A program made the position numbers and the translations under genes. Shown piece after piece: positions 1 to 7,678 of a stretch of 64,000 nucleotides of DNA (the first letter of the stretch is position 1; every line of letters begins with the position of its first letter). The stretch is from JACJWR01 sp963752505 (GTDB lineage Bacteria; Actinomycetota; Actinomycetes; S36-B12; UBA10799). Under the pieces are notes generated by a model, which worked only from the letters and a program-made list of their open reading frames with translations, ran no database searches and was not told the origin of the DNA. The stretch spans positions 62,001-126,000 of the forward strand of contig CAVVYM010000001.1 of assembly GCA_963752505.1 (NCBI GenBank). The letters are read 5' to 3'.

Positions 1-1
1 C

Positions 2-166
2 AAGGTCAACGTCGACAACTGCCCCGTCACGGCTGCCCAATATGACGCGCGCAGCATCCCCACCCTGCTGGTGATGCGCAAGGGCGAAGTGGTGGACCGT
101 GTGGTGGGTGCCCAACCCGAGCCAGCGCTGGCGCGCACGATCGACGCGGCTTTGGCTGCTTCGTAG
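2..166 (+). CDS. Thioredoxin, C-terminal end (partial)
   Basis: The gene enters from the left edge, and only the last 54 residues are visible before a TAG stop. The fragment has the second half of the thioredoxin fold: a beta strand ending in VDNCP, the cis-proline loop SIPTLLV, a KGEVVDRVVGA strand-turn and a terminal amphipathic helix. This is the substrate-binding side of a cytosolic disulfide reductase. The CGPC active site lies outside the window, so redox activity cannot be confirmed. It could be trxA or another thioredoxin-family protein. Confidence 0.85.
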   Translation, partial: KVNVDNCPVTAAQYDARSIPTLLVMRKGEVVDRVVGAQPEPALARTIDAALAAS

Positions 167-385
167 CCGAGGCCGACGTGCCGTCCAACGGCTGCAGCGC
201 CGCGGTGCGCGGCCACCGCAGTCGACGCGGTGGTTCATACCGCAAACTCGCGCCCGCCACCCGGCGGCGGATTCGGGTGGGACTGCCTCGGGCAGCATCC
301 TGCCGGAGCATCGCACCGACCTGCGCCACCCAGCTAGCGTGGCGGATTCATTAGGGTGAGGGCAACCGATCTCGATGGAGCCGCC

Positions 386-1426
386 ATGTCCGCAAGCGCA
401 CGACTACTGACCGGCAGTTCGTTGCTCGTTGGGCTCGTCGCGCTTTCAGGGGTACAAGCACCGGCGGCGCAAGCGGATCCGATCGAAGACGCTCGCGCCC
501 GGATAGCCGAACTGGAGCAGCGCAGTGCGGCAGCCGCCAGTCAGACTGCCCGCTCGGGCCAGGCTCTGGCCGCGTCTCGGGAACGCCTGGCACTGTTCAG
601 CCGTCATGTGGAACGGACCCGCGCCGAACTCGCCGATGAACAGCGTGAGCTCGCGCAATTGGCCCGAGAGATCTACGTCAACGGTGGCGTCAGCGACGTC
701 GTCGCGAACTTCACGCTCGATGATCCAGACGAATTCATCGCCCAACTCGACCTCATCGTGGCCGCCGGCACCCACCAGAACACGATCGTGGTGCGTGCCC
801 GAGAACGGGCACTGTCGATGAAGGCCGCGCAGCTTGCCACCGAGCGTGAGAATGCCCGGCTGGCTGCGGCCGACGCAGCCTTCGCCAGCGACCAGCGCGC
901 AGCGGACGCGGCGCTGGCCTCCGTACGCCGCGAACTGGCGGATTTGGAGGCCGAACAGGCCCGCATCCAGGCCGCTGAGGAGGTCCGGGCCGCGGTCGCC
1001 GCGGCAATCGCGGAAGCTGAGGCCATCGCCGAGCAGTGGCGCCGGATAGCAGCAAACGCAGACGAAACCAGCGCCCAGGCAACACAGGCCCTGGCGGCCG
1101 CCCCCACCTTCCCCTCGGCTGTGGGCGGATCACCCGCACCCCCCTCCGCGGCAGCCGCGGAGGACCTCAGCCGCTACGGTGACTCCGCCGCCTGGGCGGC
1201 CTCAGCCAAGTCGCAGTCAGTCATCATGTGCGAATCCAGTGGCAACTACCAGATCAACACCGGCAACGGGTACTACGGCGCCTGGCAGTTCGACTACCCT
1301 TCGTGGCACTACAACGGCGGCGGGTTGTTCGCGGAGTACCCCCATCAGGCGACGAAGGCCCAACAGGACTACGTGGCCTGGACCTACTGGCTCAAAGCGG
1401 GCTGGCGACCCTGGGAGTGTGGCTGA
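386..1426 (+). CDS. Secreted coiled-coil protein with transglycosylase-like (Rpf-type) domain
   Basis: This is a 346-residue exported protein. The ATG at 386 is preferred over an upstream GTG because GGAG sits five bases before it and a clean signal peptide follows, ending near AQA-DP. Residues 25 to about 240 are an alanine/glutamate-rich coiled coil with REIYVNGG and LDDPDEFI motifs, resembling the helical domain of PcsB/RipA-type cell-wall hydrolases. The last 75 residues form a lysozyme-like domain with CESSGNY (catalytic Glu expected), NTGNGYYGAWQFD and a final WRPWEC, giving the usual cysteine pair. It probably cleaves or remodels peptidoglycan. Paralogues lie at 35038-35958 and 36293-37477. 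The next gene starts two bases after the stop. Confidence 0.85.
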   Translation: MSASARLLTGSSLLVGLVALSGVQAPAAQADPIEDARARIAELEQRSAAAASQTARSGQALAASRERLALFSRHVERTRAELADEQRELAQLAREIYVNGGVSDVVANFTLDDPDEFIAQLDLIVAAGTHQNTIVVRARERALSMKAAQLATERENARLAAADAAFASDQRAADAALASVRRELADLEAEQARIQAAEEVRAAVAAAIAEAEAIAEQWRRIAANADETSAQATQALAAAPTFPSAVGGSPAPPSAAAAEDLSRYGDSAAWAASAKSQSVIMCESSGNYQINTGNGYYGAWQFDYPSWHYNGGGLFAEYPHQATKAQQDYVAWTYWLKAGWRPWECG

Positions 1427-1427
1427 G

Positions 1428-2651
1428 ATGAGAAAGATCCACCTGGCAATCGCCGCGGCGGCGGTCCTGGCGCTGTCTGCCTGCGGCGGCTCAGCCGAGG
1501 AGCCCGCCGAATCGGGCACGCCCGTGCCGCTCGGCCCAGACCGTTGGATGGAGGACGTCTATGCCGATGCACCTGACGTCACCCTGGGTGCCATGGTGCT
1601 GCCCGGAACCCACGATTCGGGTTCCTACGGCATCGACGTCGAACAGCCGTGCGATCTCGTTACCGCCGCCGGCACGCCCGAAATCATCACTACCCTGGCC
1701 GCCGCCAATCCCTGCGCCGCCGCTGGCATGTACCGCGCCCAAGACGAGAACCTGACCGAGCAGCTCGAAGCCGGTGTCCGCTACCTCGACCTGCGAGTTT
1801 CGGTGCCGTCGAAATCTGCTCCGCCCGTGACTGACAGCGAATTCGTCCTTGAACACGAATTCGTCTCGACCCAGCTCACCGACGCCTTCGACCAGATTCT
1901 GGAGTTTGCCGACAGCCGGCCGAAGGAGCAGGTGATCCTGGACTTCCAGCACATCGACCTCGATTCCGGCGCGGACAAGCAGGCGTACTACGACGCCCTG
2001 CGCGAGATGCTCAACTCCTACGCTCCCGAGGGTGCCGCGCCCGTGTGCCAACGCGCCTGGTCAGCCGACGTGGTCGACGCAACACCTGCCACGCTTGCGA
2101 CGGACGTGACGCTGCAGGACGCCTGGGACGCCGACCGCAACCTGGTGGTGCTGGTGCCCGACGACACCCTCGCCGCAGATCCTTGCTACTACCCGCGCAG
2201 CAACGCGATCCTCAGCCAGTGGCCGAACACCGAGGATCCGGCCGTGTCGTTGGCTAACAACGCCGAACAGCTCGCGGACCGCAAGCAGCGACTGGCGGCT
2301 GGACCGCAACAGTGCTCGAACGGCGGCGCTGACCCCTCGCAGGGCGACAATTGGTGCGGCTTCTTCGTCAACCAGATGCAGTTGACGTTCCAGCCCGCCA
2401 CTTTCGCCGGCTGCATCGCGGACACCACCGATCAGTGCTCGCTCTTCGCCTACAGCCAGAAGGTGAACGACACGGTGGGCCCACAGGTGCAGGATTGGGC
2501 GCTCACAGAGCAACTGCCCGTGAACATCGTGATCGTGGACTACTTCAACGCCTCAAACCCGTCCTACACGGACACGCTCATCGATGTGAATCGCGAACTG
2601 GTTGCGGCGCAGGATGATCCGTCCGCCGCCGCGAGCGCGAGCGCGAACTAG
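1428..2651 (+). CDS. Lipoprotein with PI-PLC X-like phosphodiesterase domain
   Basis: This 407-residue protein starts one base after the preceding stop codon, so the two are probably cotranscribed. It has a lipoprotein signal with lipobox LSAC, placing it on the outer face of the membrane. The mature part matches the X domain of phosphatidylinositol-specific phospholipase C: GTHDSGSYG carries the first catalytic histidine, VRYLDLRVS a core strand, EHEFVS the second histidine and QVILDFQHID the next strand. Such proteins cleave phosphodiesters through a cyclic intermediate, but the substrate here is unknown. A Cys-rich C-terminal half is consistent with export. The stop overlaps the convergent repressor gene's stop by three bases. 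Confidence 0.8.
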   Translation: MRKIHLAIAAAAVLALSACGGSAEEPAESGTPVPLGPDRWMEDVYADAPDVTLGAMVLPGTHDSGSYGIDVEQPCDLVTAAGTPEIITTLAAANPCAAAGMYRAQDENLTEQLEAGVRYLDLRVSVPSKSAPPVTDSEFVLEHEFVSTQLTDAFDQILEFADSRPKEQVILDFQHIDLDSGADKQAYYDALREMLNSYAPEGAAPVCQRAWSADVVDATPATLATDVTLQDAWDADRNLVVLVPDDTLAADPCYYPRSNAILSQWPNTEDPAVSLANNAEQLADRKQRLAAGPQQCSNGGADPSQGDNWCGFFVNQMQLTFQPATFAGCIADTTDQCSLFAYSQKVNDTVGPQVQDWALTEQLPVNIVIVDYFNASNPSYTDTLIDVNRELVAAQDDPSAAASASAN

Positions 2652-2905
2652 GCCAGCGCGAGGAAGAGTCGCTCCAACTCCTTCTGGTCCGGGCCGGAGT
2701 CGGGGTTGGCCACGCATTGGCGCAGCCCGCTGGCCACGATCGCGAATCCGGCCCGGTCGAGGGCGCTGGAAACAGCCGCCAGTTGGGTCACCAGGTCGTT
2801 GCACTCGCGGCCCTCTTCGAGCATCCGGATCACACCGCCCAGCTGACCATGAGCACGGCGCAGTCGTCGTAGAGCGGCCGCCGTCGCTTCCGGTTCCAAT
2901 TGCAT
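2648..2905 (-). CDS. CsoR/RcnR-family (DUF156) transcriptional repressor, CstR-like
   Basis: This is an 85-residue all-helical DUF156 protein. The ATG at 2905 has GAAGGAGA seven bases upstream. The family includes copper sensors (CsoR), nickel/cobalt sensors (RcnR) and persulfide sensors (CstR). Here the two cysteines lie 29 residues apart (in RECND and LRQC), the CsoR spacing, but the position four before the second cysteine is Gly rather than the copper-binding His. Two cysteines without that His is the CstR pattern, so reactive sulfur rather than copper may be the signal (inference). A matching palindrome lies upstream at 2993-3008, between this gene and the divergent DUF389 gene. Confidence 0.85.
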   Translation of the reverse strand: MQLEPEATAAALRRLRRAHGQLGGVIRMLEEGRECNDLVTQLAAVSSALDRAGFAIVASGLRQCVANPDSGPDQKELERLFLALA

Positions 2906-2992
2906 TGTGGTCTCCTTCGCTCCTGCGGGGTCGGGCGGTGGCTGTTCGCACCCGGCGGCGAGCCGCACCCGATCGTCTCCTGGTGAGCAAGG

Positions 2993-3008
2993 ATACCCCA
3001 CAGGGTAT
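2993..3008. promoter_or_regulatory. Predicted CsoR/CstR-type operator palindrome
   Basis: ATACCC and GGGTAT form a perfect 6-bp inverted repeat around a CACA spacer. This is the GC-tract palindrome known for CsoR and CstR operators. It lies in the divergent region between the repressor (start 2905) and the DUF389 gene (start about 3035), so one bound tetramer could repress both. No second copy was seen nearby. Confidence 0.7.
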
Positions 3009-3034
3009 TCCCGGGGCGAGCATCCACGGTCGAG

Positions 3035-4102
3035 TTGCCAACGTCTGGCGTGTCCTGCACCGGGCCAACGTCATCGGACACCACAATCGACACGGTGACG
3101 ACAACCTTCTCAGGATTCGTACTCCCCGAGGTTCAGCGGCGCACTCCGGACGAACTCACCCAGGAACTCGATCTCACCGCTGGCGATAGCACGTCAAAGA
3201 GGTCTGCTTTCTGGGCGATGCTCGTCTTCTCCGCAGTAATCGCCGCCGCCGGCCTACTATCGGATTCCACCGCGACCGTCATCGGGGCCATGATCATCGC
3301 GCCTCTCTCCACGCCCATCATGGGCATGGCGCTGGGAATCGCGAAACTGGAGACGGGCGGGGTCCGCAAGGGTGGCCGATTCGTCTTTTTCGGTTCACTT
3401 GTCGTCGTCTTCGTCGGCGCTCTGTTCGCGCTCGGCGTGCCCGGCGGCTACGACCTCTTGGGCAACGAACAGATCGCTTCGCGCACCTCTCCGGGCCTGT
3501 TGAGCCTGGTGGCGGCGGTGGCGACCGGGTTCGCCGGCGCGGTGGCATTGGCTCGGCGCGATGTGGCGGCTGTACTGCCCGGCGTCGCCATCGCTATCTC
3601 CCTGGTTCCGCCGCTGGCCGTTGTCGGGATCTGCCTGGGCCAACGGTCATACGCGTTGGCGGCGGGCGCACTCGTGTTGTATCTCTCGAACCTCCTGGCC
3701 ATGGTGCTCGCAGGAACCATCGTCTTCTCGGTGCTGGTGATCCAGCGGATGGAGAACACCGCAGAGGGGTCGCGGCGCAAAGCAGTGGCCACCATCCTCC
3801 TCCTGCTGGTCGTCATCACGGTGCCGTTGGCGACCAACACGGTCGCCAACTACTTGGTGACGATTTGGGATCAGCGAATCACGAAGGCCACCAGCGAGTG
3901 GCTTGAGGCCGTTCCGGGTGCCACCGTCGAGGACGTCGATTTCGCATCGAACAAGATCCTCATCCGAGTGCAGTCGCCCGCCGAACTACCACCCACATCC
4001 GACCTCACCAAGAGTCTTGAAGGCAAGGTGCCCAACGGTATTCCAGTTGTGATCACCACCACTGTCGGTCAGGACATCGAGGCGGGAGTCACCGGCCAAT
4101 AG
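3035..4102 (+). CDS. DUF389 (TIGR00341-type) integral membrane protein
   Basis: This protein of about 355 residues has six or so hydrophobic helices and the family hallmarks GAMIIAPLSTPIMG and ISLVPPLAVVGI, followed by a soluble tail of about 90 residues. DUF389 proteins have no firmly established function. The start is uncertain: TTG 3035, GTG 3050 and GTG 3092 are all possible and none has a strong ribosome-binding site. It is divergent from a CstR-like repressor with an operator between them, so it is probably that repressor's target. A role in export or tolerance of a sulfur species or metal is inferred from context only. Confidence 0.75.
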   Translation: MPTSGVSCTGPTSSDTTIDTVTTTFSGFVLPEVQRRTPDELTQELDLTAGDSTSKRSAFWAMLVFSAVIAAAGLLSDSTATVIGAMIIAPLSTPIMGMALGIAKLETGGVRKGGRFVFFGSLVVVFVGALFALGVPGGYDLLGNEQIASRTSPGLLSLVAAVATGFAGAVALARRDVAAVLPGVAIAISLVPPLAVVGICLGQRSYALAAGALVLYLSNLLAMVLAGTIVFSVLVIQRMENTAEGSRRKAVATILLLLVVITVPLATNTVANYLVTIWDQRITKATSEWLEAVPGATVEDVDFASNKILIRVQSPAELPPTSDLTKSLEGKVPNGIPVVITTTVGQDIEAGVTGQ

Positions 4103-4120
4103 CCGCCGGAACGAGCGCGA

Positions 4121-4906
4121 CTACACCTCTTTGCCGCGTCGCTGCGGCTGGTAGCCCGCACCGCGGAGCATGCGACGCAGATCCTCGATCATGCCCTTGT
4201 CGATGTCCTTGCTGCGAGGGCGGGTGAAGACCTCCGTCTCGGCTCCGACACTAACCTTGAACTTGCCGTCGTGGCGCTCCTCCACTGTGCCGACCGCACC
4301 CAGCAAGGACTCCACGTCCGCCCACCGGATGTTGCCGCTAGCCGGGTGATCGAAAATCGCCGTGAGGGTGTCGGTGTGGTGGTTGTTCAAGTCATGGGCG
4401 ACGTCGGCGCCCTCCCCTGGTCGCGCTTCACCCCAGCGCCCATCCCCGTAGTCGCGCACCGGTTGGTCTGCGCCGAAGTACAACTCACCGAGGCGCTTGA
4501 GTTGGGCGTCGGTGATGTCATCGATGTCCACTCGAATGTCGGCGACGACCTTTGCCGCAACGTCGCTGTAGTGGCGCTCCAGGTAGTGGTAGAAGAGGTG
4601 GCTGGCGTTCGACTTGCCCTTGCCGTGGCCGAGCAACAGCACCTCGGCGGCGGGCGCCAGCTGATGGGCCAACGTGGCGAAGAAGTCGTCAGTGTCGATG
4701 CGGTCGATGTCGTAGGTGCCGTCGACATTTCCATCACGGTGGTACAGGTTGTGGTTGAGGTGCCATGGATCCTGGGCCTCGACGGCCTCTGGCCGCTCGC
4801 CCGCCGGCGTGTCCGTGGCGTACACCCGTGCCCGCCGGTAGTCGATGGCAACGACTGCGCGCTTCCCTGCGAGTTCAAGCCGATCAGTCACGCCGTGTTC
4901 GCCCAT
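4121..4906 (-). CDS. Release-factor-like (baeRF) protein with C-terminal HicA-like domain
   Basis: This 261-residue cytosolic protein has no signal or membrane segment. Residues 15 to about 150 resemble the bacterial archaeo-eukaryotic release-factor-like family: a VVAIDYRRARVY strand, then VLLLGHGKGKSNASHLFYHYL, then DIRVDIDDITDAQLKRLGELYFG. After a short linker, residues about 190-255 begin HPASGNIRWADVESLL and continue as a small alpha/beta domain resembling the HicA mRNA-interferase fold. The catalytic HicA motif is not clear, so it may act as an RNA-binding module. A role in stalled-ribosome or RNA metabolism is inference. No antitoxin gene is adjacent. Confidence 0.55.
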   Translation of the reverse strand: MGEHGVTDRLELAGKRAVVAIDYRRARVYATDTPAGERPEAVEAQDPWHLNHNLYHRDGNVDGTYDIDRIDTDDFFATLAHQLAPAAEVLLLGHGKGKSNASHLFYHYLERHYSDVAAKVVADIRVDIDDITDAQLKRLGELYFGADQPVRDYGDGRWGEARPGEGADVAHDLNNHHTDTLTAIFDHPASGNIRWADVESLLGAVGTVEERHDGKFKVSVGAETEVFTRPRSKDIDKGMIEDLRRMLRGAGYQPQRRGKEV

Positions 4907-5041
4907 TTCCGTTGGCCCTCTCGTTGGAATCTTGGATGCCCTCCACTATTCCACACCGCAATCGTCGACCGCCCGCTATTGCGTGGGCCTCCTGCCACGC
5001 TGAGCGGCGTCAGGCATCGCGGTTGGGTCTATCGTGGTTTC

Positions 5042-5260
5042 GTGGACACAACCGCGAACCCGGACCCGACCGACAACGCTGAGGGCGCCGCCGACCATGG
5101 CGACTTGGACGCGACGCGCGAGCAGATGCGACAAGCGCTCGAGAAGAAGCATGAGCGCGAACGATCAGGAGCGGCCCACCTTGAGGGCCATGCCAAGGCC
5201 AGCGGACCGCACGGCAAGGCTGGGGGCGCGAGGCAGTTCCGCCGCAAGAGCGGCGGGTGA
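5042..5260 (+). CDS. DUF5302 small protein
   Basis: This is a 72-residue, highly charged protein of a conserved actinobacterial family of unknown function. The GTG at 5042 is the likely start because upstream in-frame sequence is antisense to the preceding gene. Visible family traits are the central helix ATREQMRQALEKKHERE, a histidine/glycine-rich stretch and the terminal RQFRRKSGG, expected to be basic and disordered. The yaaA gene follows 52 bases downstream. Nucleic-acid binding is possible but unproven. Confidence 0.7.
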   Translation: MDTTANPDPTDNAEGAADHGDLDATREQMRQALEKKHERERSGAAHLEGHAKASGPHGKAGGARQFRRKSGG

Positions 5261-5312
5261 ACCGGCACCCATCTTCCGCGCACGTGCCGACGACTCGGGG
5301 AAGATAGGCAGC

Positions 5313-6074
5313 GTGTTGATTCTCCTCCCTCCCTCGGAGTCGAAGACGGCTCCGGCCGCTGGACCGCCAATCAGCGTGGACGAACGACCCGAGTTGCTCC
5401 GGGAGCCCACTCAGGCGGCGCTCGACGCCCTCGTAGATTTGTGCACCCAACAACCGTCGCGGGCCCGAACCCTGCTCAAACTCACTGCCAGCCAAGAACA
5501 CCTGGTGGCCCGAAACGCTGCGCTGAAGGCCGCGGCCACGGCGCCGGCCTGGCAGGTGTATACCGGCGTGCTCTACGACGCCCTGGATTTTCCGTCGCTG
5601 ACTGGCACCCCCCGTCGTCGCGGGCTTTCGGACGTGATGGTTGCCTCGACTCTTTTCGGGCTGGTGGGCCTGGCCGAGCGCATTCCGGCCTATCGCTTAT
5701 CGGCGGGGTCGGGAGTCCTGCCGGGTGTGCCGGGCTACCGAGAGCTGTGGTCCCAGCCGCTTGCCTCGTACCTCAGGGCCCTCGATCCACCGTTGATCGT
5801 CGATCTGCGCTCGGCGGCCTACGTTTCGATGTGGCCCATCCCTGCCGACATGGCCGACCGCACCGTGACGGTGAAGATCTGGCAGGCCTCTCCAGGCGGC
5901 GAGCGAACTGCCGTCAGCCACCACAACAAGGCCTACAAGGGCCGCGTAGTGCGATCGCTGCTGAGCGCCCCGCGGCTTCCCCGCACGCGCAGATCATTGC
6001 TCACCGCGCTGGCCAGGGATGGTTGGACGGTTGGCATGGACGGCTCGCGCCTCGACGTCGTCGTGGAGCCGTAG
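5313..6074 (+). CDS. yaaA: Peroxide stress protein YaaA (DUF328/UPF0246)
   Basis: This 253-residue protein has the usual YaaA length. The GTG at 5313 has a GGGGAAG box about ten bases upstream and gives the typical N-terminus LILLPPSESK. Further family landmarks are YTGVLYDALDF, YRELWSQPLASYL, VDLRSAAYVSMW and HNKAYKGRVVRSLL. YaaA binds DNA and limits iron-dependent oxidative damage in Escherichia coli. The protein is cytosolic. It stands alone between DUF5302 and the convergent apbE. Confidence 0.85.
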   Translation: MLILLPPSESKTAPAAGPPISVDERPELLREPTQAALDALVDLCTQQPSRARTLLKLTASQEHLVARNAALKAAATAPAWQVYTGVLYDALDFPSLTGTPRRRGLSDVMVASTLFGLVGLAERIPAYRLSAGSGVLPGVPGYRELWSQPLASYLRALDPPLIVDLRSAAYVSMWPIPADMADRTVTVKIWQASPGGERTAVSHHNKAYKGRVVRSLLSAPRLPRTRRSLLTALARDGWTVGMDGSRLDVVVEP

Positions 6075-6090
6075 TTGCACGGCGCGTGAG

Positions 6091-7023
6091 TCACCCGAGG
6101 CGGCGCCGTTGGCCGTCGTGGCCGGTGACGACCGCAGCTGCTTGTCGCCGATGCAAGAGCTGAATCGCAGCTGCCGGGGCGAGCATGAGCGTGGCCTTAG
6201 TGAGCACCTCAGCCACCCAGCCGTGGCGGGCCACGACCGTCACAGCGGCGTAGCGCGACTGTAGTGAGCGCCCAGTCCTGGGGTCGAGCAGGTGGTGCCC
6301 GGTGGAACCGTCGGCATAGCGCCATGCGCGCCGAAGCGGTGAAGAAGTCGCGACGGCCCCACCCGCCAACTTGATAGACCAGTTCGACGGCGTACCTGGC
6401 CGCCAGGCATCGTCGAGCGAGATGCGCCAGCCACCCTCGGGAGTGGATCCAGCGCAGCGCACGTCACCGCCAAGGTTCACGAGCACGCTGCGGACGCCGC
6501 GGCGCAGCGCCTCGGTTGCCGCGAAGTCCGCCGCAAGGCCTTTGCCGATGCCGCCGGAATCGAGTTCAAATCCTGGCTGGACGCGCACCCGGCTGCGCTG
6601 GACGTCGATCTCCAACGGCGCCCGCACGGCCGACCGTGACCATGCAGCCGGCGGCACATCAGGCGTGGCGATATCGTCGAAGTCCCGGTCGTAGCCCACC
6701 TCCGCCATGCGCCCGGCGACGAAGGGGTCGAACACACCGCGGCTGTATCGCCAGCCCGCGTATGCGTGACCGGCCAGCCGGCGCGTATCCGTGGAGACCC
6801 TGCACCACCGACCGGGCGCCGCGTTGAGCCGGCTGAGTTCGGAATCCGCCTCGAATCGGGTCCATCGACGGGCCAACTCGTGCACTCGCGACTGCACATC
6901 CTCGGCAGCGTAGGGCCCGCCACCATGCGTGATCACATGGCACCACGTTCCCATCGCGGAGAACGTGAGCTCTACCGGCGGCGGAGCGAGCACGTTGGGC
7001 GCCAGGCCCAATCGGTACTCCAC
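6091..7023 (-). CDS. apbE: FAD:protein FMN transferase (ApbE family)
   Basis: This 310-residue protein matches ApbE flavin transferases, which attach FMN covalently to a Ser/Thr of target proteins using FAD and Mg2+. Visible motifs are FSAMGTWCHV at the N-terminus, FEADSELSRLN, the FAD-binding FELDSGGIGKGLAAD, VNLGGDVRC and the DPRTGRSL metal/substrate segment. There is no signal peptide or lipobox, unlike many exported ApbE proteins. The GTG start at 7023 directly abuts the TGA of the upstream lipoprotein gene, so translation is probably coupled. The target is unknown; the lipoprotein is one candidate. Confidence 0.85.
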   Translation of the reverse strand: MEYRLGLAPNVLAPPPVELTFSAMGTWCHVITHGGGPYAAEDVQSRVHELARRWTRFEADSELSRLNAAPGRWCRVSTDTRRLAGHAYAGWRYSRGVFDPFVAGRMAEVGYDRDFDDIATPDVPPAAWSRSAVRAPLEIDVQRSRVRVQPGFELDSGGIGKGLAADFAATEALRRGVRSVLVNLGGDVRCAGSTPEGGWRISLDDAWRPGTPSNWSIKLAGGAVATSSPLRRAWRYADGSTGHHLLDPRTGRSLQSRYAAVTVVARHGWVAEVLTKATLMLAPAAAIQLLHRRQAAAVVTGHDGQRRRLG

Positions 7024-7581
7024 TCAGCTGGTACCCGAATTCGACTGATTGCCGCACTGGTCCACGGCCGATTCATCGGGACCCATGCACACCTCGAAGT
7101 AGGTCGGCCCCGACGTGCTGCCGCCCGCCTGCACGTTGACGTACGACCCATCCTTGGTACCGGTGGCGCCGGCATCGGCACCGCCATACTTGCCGTATCC
7201 CCCGCCTCCACCACCGGAACTGGTCATCGAGTAGCCCTCGTTCTGCCACTCCTGGCTGTAGAACGAAACCACCTGTTCGGGTTGCTGGCCTGAGTTCGAA
7301 TACCGCGCGTACTCGACACCGTTCGCGTTCGACGTCTGCAGCGTCGTGGAGCCCGCCGGAGGTGCGGGGAACGACACCGCCGCTGACGTGGCAGACTCCG
7401 CCACCGAGGCGGACGGGGCAGCCGCCGCACTCGTCGCGGGCGCGGCCGATGTCGATTCGGCAGCGGACGGTGTGGCCGTCACGGTCACCGTTGTGGACTC
7501 AGACGAGCCGGATGAGCAGCCAGCCAACGCAAGCGCCGCTGCGCCCACCGAAGCCGCCGCAACTACATGGGTGCGTGCCAT
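7024..7581 (-). CDS. Secreted lipoprotein, low complexity, upstream of apbE
   Basis: This 185-residue protein starts at ATG 7581, with GGGAGA seven bases upstream. It has a lipoprotein signal ending in the lipobox LAGC. A Ser/Thr/Ala-rich linker of about 50 residues follows, then a small domain with YARYSNSGQQPEQVVSFYSQ, a glycine run and a C-terminal Cys pair (EVCMG and DQCGN). The domain does not match a family I can name with confidence. The segment ADAGATGTKD resembles the S/T-G-A-T flavinylation motif, but Ala replaces the first Ser/Thr. Its stop codon abuts the apbE start. Confidence 0.7.
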   Translation of the reverse strand: MARTHVVAAASVGAAALALAGCSSGSSESTTVTVTATPSAAESTSAAPATSAAAAPSASVAESATSAAVSFPAPPAGSTTLQTSNANGVEYARYSNSGQQPEQVVSFYSQEWQNEGYSMTSSGGGGGGYGKYGGADAGATGTKDGSYVNVQAGGSTSGPTYFEVCMGPDESAVDQCGNQSNSGTS

Positions 7582-7678
7582 CGTGATCTCCCGTCGTTGG
7601 TGCCCCTCGCGGAAGTGTTCCACGCCGCGACCGGTCAAAGCCACCGGAGCGGATGCTGACGGTCCCGCAGCCGTCGAA

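Noticed and set aside
4271..5041. Upstream extension of the DUF5302 open frame
   Set aside because: It is antisense to the release-factor-like gene; family similarity begins only after 5042.
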